Positions 15,001 to 22,763 of a stretch of DNA of 64,000 bases are shown one piece after another (the stretch's first letter is position 1; each line of letters begins with the position of its first letter). The notes under the pieces are model-generated. The model saw only the letters and a list, made by a program, of their open reading frames with translations. It had not been told where the DNA came from and searched no databases. Position numbers and translations under genes: made by a program. Origin of the DNA: Anopheles merus (taxonomy: Eukaryota > Arthropoda > Insecta > Diptera > Culicidae); NCBI RefSeq assembly GCF_017562075.2, contig NW_024427724.1:1-64000 (forward strand). Direction: 5' to 3'.

Positions 15001-16231
15001 AAGGTCAACCATTATCGTTCTTATATCATTGAGGCTTCTTGAATAACCAAACCAAAGCCCTGGAACACAATAATAAGGATCTTGGCGATGAAAAAGTCTC
15101 AAAATGGGTCATAGTGCACTATATACGCATGCTAAAATTGATAGGTTTTCCCGAGTAAAATGCATTCAGAGGCCATTTACAAGACTACCCGTGAGTTTAA
15201 TCGTAGAACCCATGTGCGGCTTTAGAAGACCGCTTCAATACCTTTCCAAAACTGTCTTAATCGTCTCGCTAGGACACATGGTTACGAAGTTATGGCCATT
15301 TGAAGGAATGTCCAACTTTCCCATCCATCCATATGGCCATGGTTGAATTTTTGACGAAAATGCAAGGTCAACCATTATCGTTCTTATATCATTGAGGCTT
15401 CTTGAATAACCAAACCAAAGCCCTGGAACACAATAATAAGGATCTTGGCGATGAAAAAGTCTCAAAATGGGTCATAGTGCACTATATACGCATGCTAAAA
15501 TTGATAGGTTTTCCCGAGTAAAATGCATTCAGAGCCCATTTACAAGACTACCCGTGAGTTTAATCGTAGAACCCATGTGCGGCTTTAGAAGACCGCTTCA
15601 ATACCTTTCCAAAACTGTCTTAATCGTCTCGCTAGGACACATGGTTACGAAGTTATGGCCATTTGAAGGAATGTCCAACTTTCCCATCCATCCATATGGC
15701 CATGGTTGAAATTTTGACGAAAATGCAAGGTCAACCATTATCGTTCTTATATCATTGAGGCTTCTTGAATAACCAAACCAAAGCCCTGGAACACAATAAT
15801 AAGGATCTTGGCGATGAAAAAGTCTCAAAATGGGTCATAGTGCACTATATACGCATGCTAAATTGATAGGTTTTCCCGAGTAAAACGCATTCAGAGGCCA
15901 TTTACAAGACTACCCGTGAGTTTAATCGTAGAACCCATGTGCGGCTTTAGAAGACCGCTTCAATACCTTTCCAAAACTGTCTTAATCGTCTCGCTAGGAC
16001 ACATGGTTACGAAGTTATGGCCATTTGAAGGAATGTCCAACTTTCCCATCCATCCATATGGCCATGGTTGAAATTTTGACGAAAATGCAAGGTCACCATT
16101 ATCGTTCTTATATCATTGAGGCTTCTTGAATAACCAAACCAAAGCCCTGGAACACAATAATAAGGATCTTGGCGATGAAAAAGTCTCAAAATGGGTCATA
16201 GTGCACTATATACGCATGCTAAAATTGATAG
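1..16231. repeat. 363-bp satellite array, left arm
   Basis: About 45 head-to-tail units of a satellite with a 363-bp consensus, recognisable by the recurring anchors atagtgcactat, gcatgctaaaattgata and ccatccatccatatggcc. Spacing between anchors is mostly 359-366 bp, because many units have lost or gained single bases. Units in the first 6 kb are the most irregular: most changes are one-base losses or gains in short homopolymers, and there are a few larger scrambles, such as a 7-bp insertion at 2383-2389 and a disturbed stretch at 3055-3100. From about 6.5 kb onward the units are cleaner and carry recurring substitutions, for example ttactagac for ttacaagac and gaggcc for gagccc. The array is cut at 16231 by the LTR element and continues in the same orientation on the other side. 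I do not recognise the family. A length near two nucleosomes is common for heterochromatic satellites. No gene is seen in it. Confidence 0.97.
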
Positions 16232-16519
16232 TGCAGCGACCTTGGTCGCTACGATTCGCGTAACGTGTAAATGCGACTCGGGTGCTGATAATGAAGTGAG
16301 AGCGATCGGCACAGATCGATTGGAGAGAGAGATCGTGAACGACGAAGAGAGATCGGAGAATGGAGACAGAAGCGATGGCGGAGAGAAGCGGGACTTCGGT
16401 GACGGCTTGCGTGTAGTTCGGGTGTGTTTAGAGTGGCGGTTAAATTAATGTAGCGGGAAATAAAAGTTAATAAATAAAGTTAGTTATAATCTCTAAAATA
16501 TTAATCTTTAGTTGTTTCA
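16232..16519 (+). repeat. 5' LTR
   Basis: Begins with TG directly after the satellite and ends with CA two bases before the primer-binding site, giving 288 bp. The first 280 bp are repeated at 22482-22763. The two copies show no substitution that I can find, only two one-base indels (an A in the taaaag/taaaaag run and a G in attaat/atgtaat). It contains a purine-rich gagagagagatcg stretch and, near its end, AATAAA motifs. The exact right end at 16519 rests on the terminal CA and its closeness to the primer-binding site, because the 3' copy lacks the last 8 bases. Confidence 0.92.
16459..16478 (+). promoter_or_regulatory. AATAAA polyadenylation motifs in the 5' LTR
   Basis: Two AATAAA hexamers lie at 16459-16464 and 16473-16478 in an AT-rich part of the LTR; the same pair is present in the 3' LTR. 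In LTR elements the signal works from the 3' copy. Their assignment is by motif only. Confidence 0.45.
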
Positions 16520-16834
16520 TCTGGTGACAGCGGTAAAGCGCCTACTTTGTAGCGCACGTAACGTTATTTCTGGCTGGTGTTCTAAGTGATAGTGTAAAAG
16601 TAAAGGTATAAAGTATGTGGTGAAGGTAAATTGCAGCGTCATAGTGTTAAGTGCTAATTATGATCTAATTATTAAAAAAATCATTTTTCTTTCGTGTAAC
16701 TAAGTTAACAACAGTTTATTTTTATTACTATCATTACAATCATAGTCATCATAATCGGTAGGCTAATCAAATTAGTTGGTAAATTTTTGCAATCATAATC
16801 CGTCATTTTATTTTAGCCGCGTACGTAGAGAGTA
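16520..16834 (+). other. 5' untranslated leader of the element
   Basis: The 315 bp between the 5' LTR and the gag start. It holds the primer-binding site at its left edge and is otherwise AT-rich with short low-complexity runs (cattacaatcatagtcatcat). No ORF of note lies in it. A leader of this kind usually carries packaging signals, but nothing specific can be read here. Confidence 0.8.
16522..16538 (+). other. Primer-binding site for a tRNA
   Basis: The sequence tggtgacagcggtaaag starts two bases after the LTR's terminal CA. TGG at the start is complementary to the CCA tail of a tRNA, which primes minus-strand DNA synthesis by the element's reverse transcriptase. I cannot say with certainty which tRNA is used. 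Confidence 0.7.
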
Positions 16835-18217
16835 ATGAACCCTAAGGTGTTGGCGCTTAGAAACAGGACTGTCAAAATCAATAACGGTAACGTGGATAAA
16901 ATTCATTCAACAAATCTGCAACACAATCTTAATTCAACTACAAATAGTGATCAGTGTCTACACAAAGAATATAATTATACGGAACACCTCAGAATTCTTA
17001 AGGAAGACTTTTTCAACCAGAGTATTGAAATCGAGCGTGCATTAAACACTACAATCCACAAAATGGCATATGAATTTCCACTCGAAAGGGCAATGTTATG
17101 TATCCCGGAATACAACGGAAATGCAAATGATTTAGATGGATTTCTTTATCAAGTTGAATTCTTTGCTAAACAAATACCAGCGGGTGAATCGGAGGAAGAT
17201 TTAATTCGAACCGTAATGTTTAAATTAAAAGGTAGTGCAGCTGGTTTCTTTAATCGCATATTAGACGAATCGTGGGTAAAAGTAAAAACAAACCTTATTA
17301 AGCTGTTTGGAGAAAAAATGAGCTTAGAAGCCATTTTCCAACAAGTGGAAACACTACAGCAAGGGGGAAATGAAGCTTTTTCCGCATTCAAAGAAAGGGT
17401 TCTTAAACTCAAAGAAAACATAATTAATGCAGATAAAAACAACACCGAGGACTCGTACGCCATACGAAACCTAAAAATACACTTTTTAGCTGGTTTGAGA
17501 AATTCGGAACTGCAAACACTGGCGAGAATGAACAAACACTTAGATTTCGATGAACTTTTAGAGTATTTGGAAGATGAAGTGGTTCAAATTGAGCACATGC
17601 GGAAAATCGAAACAAGGTTGAATCGCTCAGAAGCGCATAATACTCCTCAAACCAGTTACTGTAGTGGCTCATCTGCACAAGGCGTGATTGACGAAAGAAA
17701 CCTGCAGCAAGAAGAATGTAGTGCCAATAGTTTTAGACGCTGCAACAATAGCACTAATTTCACTAACCCTTCAAATTCAAATAGTTTTTGGCAATCACAA
17801 CACAATAGTACGGCATATAACACAAATACTCGTAACATTAACAGTAACTTTTCTCGGCCAAGAAGATATTTTGCTCCGCATAGTAGTTCCTACCATAATA
17901 ATTATACACAACTAACACCATCACACAATTCAACACAACCACAAAATTATTATACACAACATTTTTCACAACAAACACCACCACAGAATCAACATGAAAA
18001 TAATAATTCACGGGGGCAAAATCAATATTACCACCAACCATTGAATTCCAACACATACAAAAAACTAAATCAAGGAACACTATGTGATGAAACAGTAATG
18101 AATAGTGTTCCGAAAAAACAGAAAAATTTATTTTTGCTCAGTCCTAAAGAAGAATATATGGATAACATAGAAGAAGTACCAATGTCTGTGGAAATGAATA
18201 TGAATCATTGGATATAG
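16835..18217 (+). CDS. gag: Gag polyprotein of the LTR element
   Basis: An intact 460-residue ORF in the expected place, 315 bp after the LTR. Gag assembles the intracellular particle that packages element RNA. Residues 1-80 are a polar N-terminal region. About residues 82-260 form a capsid-like region: it opens with AMLCIPEYNGNANDLDGF, continues with the hydrophobic helical pattern of the retrotransposon Gag family (VMFKLKGSAAGFFNRI) and ends in an acidic helical stretch (LLEYLEDEVVQIEHMRKIE). Residues 265-430 are rich in Asn, Gln, Ser, Tyr and Thr with scattered Arg. No CCHC zinc knuckle is present; RNA binding would have to use the basic Asn/Gln-rich tail, as in related insect elements. 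ATG at 16835 is the first in frame and the ORF has no break. Its end overlaps an open -1 frame that leads into protease. Confidence 0.92.
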   Translation: MNPKVLALRNRTVKINNGNVDKIHSTNLQHNLNSTTNSDQCLHKEYNYTEHLRILKEDFFNQSIEIERALNTTIHKMAYEFPLERAMLCIPEYNGNANDLDGFLYQVEFFAKQIPAGESEEDLIRTVMFKLKGSAAGFFNRILDESWVKVKTNLIKLFGEKMSLEAIFQQVETLQQGGNEAFSAFKERVLKLKENIINADKNNTEDSYAIRNLKIHFLAGLRNSELQTLARMNKHLDFDELLEYLEDEVVQIEHMRKIETRLNRSEAHNTPQTSYCSGSSAQGVIDERNLQQEECSANSFRRCNNSTNFTNPSNSNSFWQSQHNSTAYNTNTRNINSNFSRPRRYFAPHSSSYHNNYTQLTPSHNSTQPQNYYTQHFSQQTPPQNQHENNNSRGQNQYYHQPLNSNTYKKLNQGTLCDETVMNSVPKKQKNLFLLSPKEEYMDNIEEVPMSVEMNMNHWI

Positions 18218-18240
18218 AATTTACTAGCGATGGTAAACTA

Positions 18241-18360
18241 ATGGTTCATATTTTATCGCAGAGCTCAAAAAAATTAATGATAAAGTATTTAATTGATTCG
18301 GGAGCTTGCTTCAATGCATTGAGTTGGGAATCGGCAAAAGAATTAGGCCTTCTTCCATAA
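18241..18360 (+). pseudogene. Protease active-site segment of pol
   Basis: Frame 1 reading across 18241-18357, ending at TAA (18358-18360). It contains YLIDSGACFNALS, with the Asp-Ser-Gly catalytic triplet of retroviral-type aspartic protease at 18295-18303. The enzyme works as a dimer and cuts Gag and Pol. The frame is open upstream as far as 18166, overlapping the gag end by about 50 bp in the -1 phase, so pol may be entered by frameshifting; the ATG at 18241 may not be a real start. The C-terminal half of the protease continues in another frame after about 18340. Confidence 0.8.
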
Positions 18361-18956
18361 ATTACAATGACAAAGTAACATTGTCAGGGTTTGATGGAAC
18401 TTTGTCCGAAACCATTGGCTCAATTTATGTTAATTTAAATGTTGGAAAATCTTTATATGCTATAAAATTTTACATACTTAAAACACTCAGCGTTCCAGGA
18501 ATAATCGGAGCTAGTTTTTTAAGAAAATACACGTTAGGAATAGGAAAAAAATTTGAAAACATTCATTTGCAAAAGAATATAAATGAAAATGAGAAAGAAA
18601 AAGGGAGCGAGGAAGCGAGTATGAATGAAGAAGATTGTACTTTGATAGACAATCAAGAAAAAAATGAGTTGCTCTCACATATGGAGAAACAACTCTCTGA
18701 TTGTGATGTGGTCGAAACGAGCAAGGAGGAAGAGTTAGTCGGTTCAGAAAGATATAGAGAATTAGTAAAGAAAATTAATTTTACACATTTAGATAGCACA
18801 AAAACAAATATCATTCAACAAATAATTGCAAAATACACCGATATATTCCATTTGCCAGGGGACAAACTTACATTTACTAAAGCAGCAATGCACGAAATTG
18901 AAACAAATTCCAATATACCTATATATAAAGACAGTACAGATTTCCAGCTGCTCTGA
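18306..18956 (+). pseudogene. Protease C-terminus and linker to RT
   Basis: A frame-0 segment. Useful similarity starts around 18354 and includes the second protease half with GIIGASFLRKY, the usual hydrophobic-Gly element followed by an aromatic residue. Next comes a Glu/Lys-rich linker of about 80 residues (about 18560-18750). The segment ends with the conserved pre-RT region, with IIAKYTDIFHLPGDKL and then AAMHEIET. The ATG at 18306 is an artefact of the frame change and not a start: the first residues are out of frame with the DSG motif just upstream. It ends at TGA 18954-18956, beyond the next frame change near 18928. Confidence 0.75.
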
Positions 18957-19297
18957 ATAATATTATGGAAGAGCAAATAGAAGAAATGCTTAAACAGAAA
19001 ATAATAAGGCCAAGTAAAAGTCCATGGAATGCTCCTGTCATGTGCATTCCCAAAAAATCTGAGGATGATCAAGGAGAAAAAAAATATCGGATAGTAGTCG
19101 ATTTTCGTGCTCTCAATTTAATAACTAAACCTTTCGTATATCCTATTCCCAGAATAGATGACATCATGGATAATATTGGCAATAGTAAATTTTTTTCTAC
19201 CATAGATTTGAAATCTGGATTTTTTCAAATACCCATCGCACTTAAAGACGCCGCAAAACAGCTTTCTCTACAGCTAAAGGGCACTATGAATTTTTAA
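18929..19297 (+). pseudogene. Reverse transcriptase, N-terminal half
   Basis: A frame-2 segment with RT fingers and palm motifs in order: IIRPSKSPWNAPV, then YRIVVDFRALN, then FSTIDLKSGFFQI, whose Asp (codon 19205-19207) is the first metal-binding residue of the polymerase. Similarity begins at about 18929, directly after an in-frame TAA at 18926, so the ATG at 18965 is not needed as a start. After the A4 run at 19255-19258 the frame no longer matches RT and terminates at 19297. Confidence 0.8.
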
Positions 19298-20229
19298 GAA
19301 TGCCAATGGGCCTCAAAAACAGTCCTTCAACATTTCAGAAGCTGATGAACACTGTGATTTACACCATACAACCAATTAAAGCTTTCGTTTACTTAGATGA
19401 TATTGTGGTGTTCGGGGATTCAATAGAAGAGCACACCAATAACCTACTAAAAGTGTTTAATGCTTTAAGAAATCACAATCTCAAAATAGAACCGTCAAAA
19501 TGCAAATTACTCCACAAAGAAATAACATATTTAGGCCACACTATCAAGGAAACAGGTATTAAACCAACACAAGCAAATGTGAAAACAATTTTAGACATGC
19601 ATACACCAAAAACCCTGAAGGAAGTACGATCGTTTTTAGGAATGATAAATTTTTATGGTAAATTTATACCAAACGTTTCTGATATTAGAAAGCCTTTGCA
19701 TGAGCTTTTAAAGAAAAATGCTGAATTCATTTGGGATAAAAATTGCGATGAAGCATTTAAAACGTTAAAAAACCTACTTATCTCTGAACCAATTCTAGTG
19801 CGACCAAATTTTGAAGATTGTTTTGTAATTACAACAGATGCTAGCGATTATGCTCTTGGAGCAGTATTATCGAACGAAAAAACAGTAGAATGTCCGATCG
19901 CTTATGCCAGTAGATCCTTGGTTGGAGCCGAAAAACGGTATCACCCTATTGAAAAGGAACTATTAGCTATAGTATGGGCGGTGGAACACTTTAAACATTA
20001 TATATATGGAAACAAATTTATCGTATATTCCGATCATAGGCCCCTAGTCTCTATATGGCGCCTTAGAGAAAACTCGCCGATTTTATCTCGACTTAGGTTG
20101 CGCTTGCAAGGATTGGAATGTGAAATACGATATAAGAAAGGGAAAGAGAACGTGGTTGCCGATTTTTTATCTCGGCTTCCAGAGCTAAAATCGAGTGAAA
20201 ATCAAAAGAGGAAGAAAACAATACGGTAG
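19258..20229 (+). pseudogene. RT C-terminal half and RNase H
   Basis: A frame-1 segment. It opens with the rest of the RT palm, FLRMPMGLKNSPSTFQ, then FVYLDDIVVFGDS, where YLDD at 19390-19401 carries the other two catalytic Asp residues. The thumb region has TYLGHTI and the connection has RSFLGMINFYGKFIP. RNase H follows from about 19815: FVITTDASDYALGAVLS gives the first Asp, KELLAIVWAVEHFKHY the Glu, VYSDHRPL the next Asp, and NVVADFLSRL the last Asp. These residues degrade the RNA strand during reverse transcription. All catalytic positions I expect are present. The segment terminates at 20229 shortly after the frame change at 20204-20207. Confidence 0.85.
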
Positions 20230-20492
20230 CTGTGTTCACACGCCAACAAAAGAAACTTCTTATGAATCCTAATCAAGGTAAGAAACAAAAAGAAAAAGTG
20301 GAAGAAAATAATAACATCCCTGAACATGAAGATCACTGGCAACAATTATTAAAATTAGATGTACAAAAAGAAACAAGCACTGAAGAACTAAAGAGGACAG
20401 AAAAGTTGGAGAAAAACAAACAAACACTTAAATCAAATTTCAAAATTATAACCCGGGGACAGAGCGAATTCAGATTGAAAAACATGAAGTAG
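20208..20492 (+). pseudogene. RNase H-integrase linker of pol
   Basis: A frame-0 segment of about 94 residues, rich in Lys, Glu, Gln and Asn (for example ELKRTEKLEKNKQTLKSN), without a recognisable catalytic motif. A low-complexity linker in this place is usual between RNase H and integrase in gypsy-type pol. It terminates at TAG 20490-20492, after a further frame change, probably at the CCC/GGGG run 20452-20458. Confidence 0.6.
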
Positions 20493-21517
20493 ATACAGTG
20501 CTTAAAGAATTTCATGACTCTCCGGTAGGAGGACACGTGGGTGTTAAAAGAATGAAAAAAAGGATAAAGGAGTTATTCTTCTGGGCTGGTATGGATAGGA
20601 ATATTGAGGGCTACGTAAAAAGTTGCAAATCTTGTCAATTAAATAAGATTGGTAGATACAACAAAATTCCTATGCAGATTACTACTACATCAACTTTTCC
20701 TTTTGAAAAGTTGTACATGGATATTGTAGTACTACCAGAATCAGAGAGGGGGAATAAGTACGGATTGGTAATACAAGATGATCTCACAAGATATTTGATA
20801 GTTACACCAATAGCAAATCAAGAAGCAACAACTGTAGCTAAAGCATTTGTGGAACATGTCATCTGTCTTGTTGGCGCTCCTGTGGAACTCGTTACTGATC
20901 AGGGAACAAACTTCATGAGTGCGATTATGAAGGAAGCTTGTAAATTATTAAAAATTAAAAAAATCAACACGTCAGCATACCATCCGCAAGGTAACATAGT
21001 CGAAAGAGCTAACAGGGAGCTTAAGATATACTTAAGACAGTTCGTCGGTAAAAACTATAAGGTGTGGGACGAAGTTTTACCATATTTTTCCCTACAATAC
21101 AATACATGTATTAATTCGTCGACTGGTTATACTCCCTATGAATTAGTTTTTGGTAGGAAAGCTAGGTTACCAACTTCCATATACAAACAAATTGATAGGA
21201 AAAGGATGTACTCGGATTATTCTGAAGAGTTAATAAGAAATATTGCAGAGACACATTTCATAGCGAGAGAAAATTTGATAAAGTCAAAAGAGAAGCGTAA
21301 ATTAATATACGATCAGAACGCAATAGAATGGCAACCTATGTGGGGAGAGATGGTACTCGTCAGAAATAACCAAATAGGAGTAGGGCAAAAGTTGCAAGGG
21401 CTGTGGAGAGGACCATACGAAGTGGTTGAAATACCGAGCGACCAAACATGTATAGTAAGGAATGGGAAAAAATTAGAGAAAGTACACAACAACAGATTAA
21501 AAAAATTTAATTCATAA
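20459..21517 (+). pseudogene. Integrase segment of pol
   Basis: A frame-2 segment, open from about 20459; the GTG at 20498 is not a real start. Numbering from 20498, the zinc-binding HHCC module has His6, His13, Cys43 and Cys46, with the usual spacings. The catalytic core has Asp75 (LYMDIV), Asp134 (VTDQGTNF) and Glu169 (NIVERANREL). The second Asp and the Glu are separated by 34 residues rather than the usual 35. Near the C-terminus, LQGLWRGPYEVVEI is a GPY/F module typical of gypsy integrases. No chromodomain is evident. Integrase joins the element's DNA ends to the target. The ORF ends normally at 21515-21517 and this part of pol has no further break. Confidence 0.87.
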
Positions 21518-21867
21518 AATGAAAATGGGAAAACAAAAAGAGTAGAAATAGGATAAGGAAGATTCTTATATTCAGATTAGGATTTAGAAACATTAGAATT
21601 AGTAGTTTAGGGATTTGAAATCAAGGAAAACATAAATTGTAGGATAGTCTTGGTAGAAAAAGCTTAGTTACAAAAAAAAAAAAAAAAAAAAAAGTAGAAG
21701 TAGAAGTAGGATAGACAAGGGTCATAGGTTAGATTAGGATTTAGATACAGAATACGGGGTTTGAATTTTAGGAAATTATTATTTAGCTGCAGGATAGAGC
21801 CAAGATATAGTTAGTTTAGATTTCATTTATAGCTTTAAGTGATTATGTACATTTAAGAAATAAGGAT

Positions 21868-21921
<54 letters not shown>

Positions 21922-22460
21922 ATCCCTAACTAGTTCCCTAAGCAACAGTAGCATATAGCCACAAATATCCACACGGCATATCCACACAAGCACGTATCGA
22001 TGGAAGCAGCATTAAACAGACACAGGCACAAACGAGATATCGAGTTGAAGAAAAAAAAAAACGTAGCACACACCACTAGCACAGGAAACAAACGCTATAC
22101 GGGTTGAGCTGGTGAGGTTGAGCTAAGACGGTTGAATGATGGTTGAATGATAACTTTGCTCCCCCAGTTCCCAGTCCAAGAAGGCAGCTTATAGTCAGAA
22201 TTATGCACCTAAAATATAGAAGGCCAATGAATTATTAAGTCACGCGGACGGACTTTACACGTATGTTACGTTGTTCGCACGTGAACGCAGCAGCAAAAAG
22301 AGCGATGAAAACGACAGCCCAGCACAAGGAGCGTTCTGACGGAAGTCCCTTCTGACGGCCTAGATCTATCATAAGACACATATAGATCACGAGATAACGA
22401 TAAGAAATTGCTTGCAAAACAAATCGTACTATATAGTTTTCTTGCAAAACAATTTTCGTT
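21518..22460 (+). other. 3' non-coding region of the element
   Basis: About 940 bp between integrase and the polypurine tract. No envelope-like ORF is present on the plus strand. The first 400 bp form a diverged tandem duplication with A tracts (listed separately). From 21920 to 22460 the sequence is mixed, with short direct repeats such as ggttgaatgat at about 22130-22152 and cttgcaaaac at about 22410 and 22441. Minus-strand ORFs of 70 and 98 codons in this part overlap the 3' LTR, lack any recognisable motif and are not called as genes. Confidence 0.7.
21540..21919 (+). repeat. Diverged tandem duplication, each copy ending in poly-A
   Basis: Copy 1 (about 21540-21694) and copy 2 (about 21695-21919) share an ordered set of motifs: gtagaa(a/g)taggata, then agattaggatttaga, then gggatttgaa versus ggggtttgaatt, then aggatag. 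Each ends in an A run, 23 A at 21672-21694 and 48 A at 21872-21919. The copies are only partly alike, so this is an old duplication relative to the LTRs. The A tracts could be slippage products or traces of a polyadenylated template. Confidence 0.6.
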
Positions 22461-22480
22461 AAAAAAAAAAGTAAAAGGAC
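22461..22480 (+). other. Polypurine tract
   Basis: A purine run (ten A, then gtaaaagga) immediately upstream of the 3' LTR, interrupted by one T at 22472. In retroelements this tract resists RNase H and primes plus-strand synthesis; its position directly before the TG at 22482 is as expected. Confidence 0.7.
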
Positions 22481-22481
22481 A

Positions 22482-22763
22482 TGCAGCGACCTTGGTCGCT
22501 ACGATTCGCGTAACGTGTAAATGCGACTCGGGTGCTGATAATGAAGTGAGAGCGATCGGCACAGATCGATTGGAGAGAGAGATCGTGAACGACGAAGAGA
22601 GATCGGAGAATGGAGACAGAAGCGATGGCGGAGAGAAGCGGGACTTCGGTGACGGCTTGCGTGTAGTTCGGGTGTGTTTAGAGTGGCGGTTAAATTAATG
22701 TAGCGGGAAATAAAAAGTTAATAAATAAAGTTAGTTATAATCTCTAAAATATGTAATCTTTAG
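22482..22763 (+). repeat. 3' LTR, lacking its last bases
   Basis: Repeats 5' LTR positions 16232-16511 with two one-base indels and no substitution seen. The eight terminal bases of the 5' LTR (ttgtttca, 16512-16519) are absent: the sequence passes through ctttag straight into satellite aagaccgcttc. Because ctttag occurs both in the LTR and in the satellite unit, the exact junction lies somewhere in 22758-22763. Confidence 0.92.
22709..22729 (+). terminator. Putative polyadenylation signals of the element
   Basis: AATAAA hexamers at 22709-22714 and 22724-22729 in the 3' LTR, the copy expected to end the element's transcript. Assigned by motif and place only; no cleavage site can be fixed. 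Confidence 0.45.

Larger units (their letters stand above)
18166..21517 (+). pseudogene. pol: pol region (PR-RT-RH-IN), broken by frame changes
   Basis: Homology to pol is continuous from protease to the end of integrase, but the reading frame changes five times inside it, in addition to the gag-pol step. Using start position modulo 3, the order of frames is gag 2, protease 1, then 0, 2, 1, 0 and 2 for integrase. Every step is therefore a -1 shift, the effect of one missing base. The approximate places are 18336-18357, 18926-18930, 19255-19258 (an A4 run), 20204-20207 (an A4 run) and 20452-20458 (a CCC/GGGG run). No base substitution to stop is needed to explain the breaks. Either the copy is decayed by repeated one-base deletions or the assembly has lost bases in homopolymers; I lean to the second because the LTRs are nearly identical. 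The segments are listed separately below. Confidence 0.85.
16232..22763 (+). mobile_element. Ty3/gypsy-like LTR retrotransposon
   Basis: A 6.5-kb element with two direct LTRs (16232-16519 and 22482-22763), a primer-binding site, gag, a pol in the order protease-RT-RNase H-integrase, and a polypurine tract. Integrase lying downstream of RNase H is the Ty3/gypsy (Metaviridae) order and excludes Copia. There is no third ORF for an envelope in the 0.95 kb after integrase. The RT and RNase H motifs (YLDD box, TDAS) and a Gag without a CCHC knuckle resemble the insect 17.6/297-like branch; this is inference from memory of the family, not from a search. The element sits inside satellite DNA with no target-site duplication and a clipped 3' LTR. 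Pol is interrupted by frame changes, so this copy as given could not encode its own pol unless these are sequence errors. Confidence 0.95.

Noticed and set aside
7000..15500. A fixed higher-order repeat of two, three or four units
   Set aside because: The variant ttactagac recurs at one, two, three, four and five units and other variants at other intervals; no single multi-unit period is kept.
16191..16448. 85-codon ORF that runs from satellite into the 5' LTR, and the 96-codon ORF at 22408-22698 over the 3' LTR
   Set aside because: They span unrelated sequences and consist mostly of the purine-rich LTR; both share the same LTR tail and have no recognisable product.
17149..18080. Minus-strand ORFs of 60-128 codons opposite gag
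   Set aside because: They are shadows of the gag reading frame with hydrophobic low-complexity translations.
21518..22460. Remnant envelope gene after integrase
   Set aside because: No plus-strand ORF of useful length and no envelope-like features; the region is a tandem duplication with A tracts.
22235..22562. Minus-strand ORFs of 70 and 98 codons, considered as an antisense gene or envelope
   Set aside because: They overlap each other and the LTR, lack signal peptide, furin-type site or transmembrane pattern, and are on the wrong strand for an envelope.
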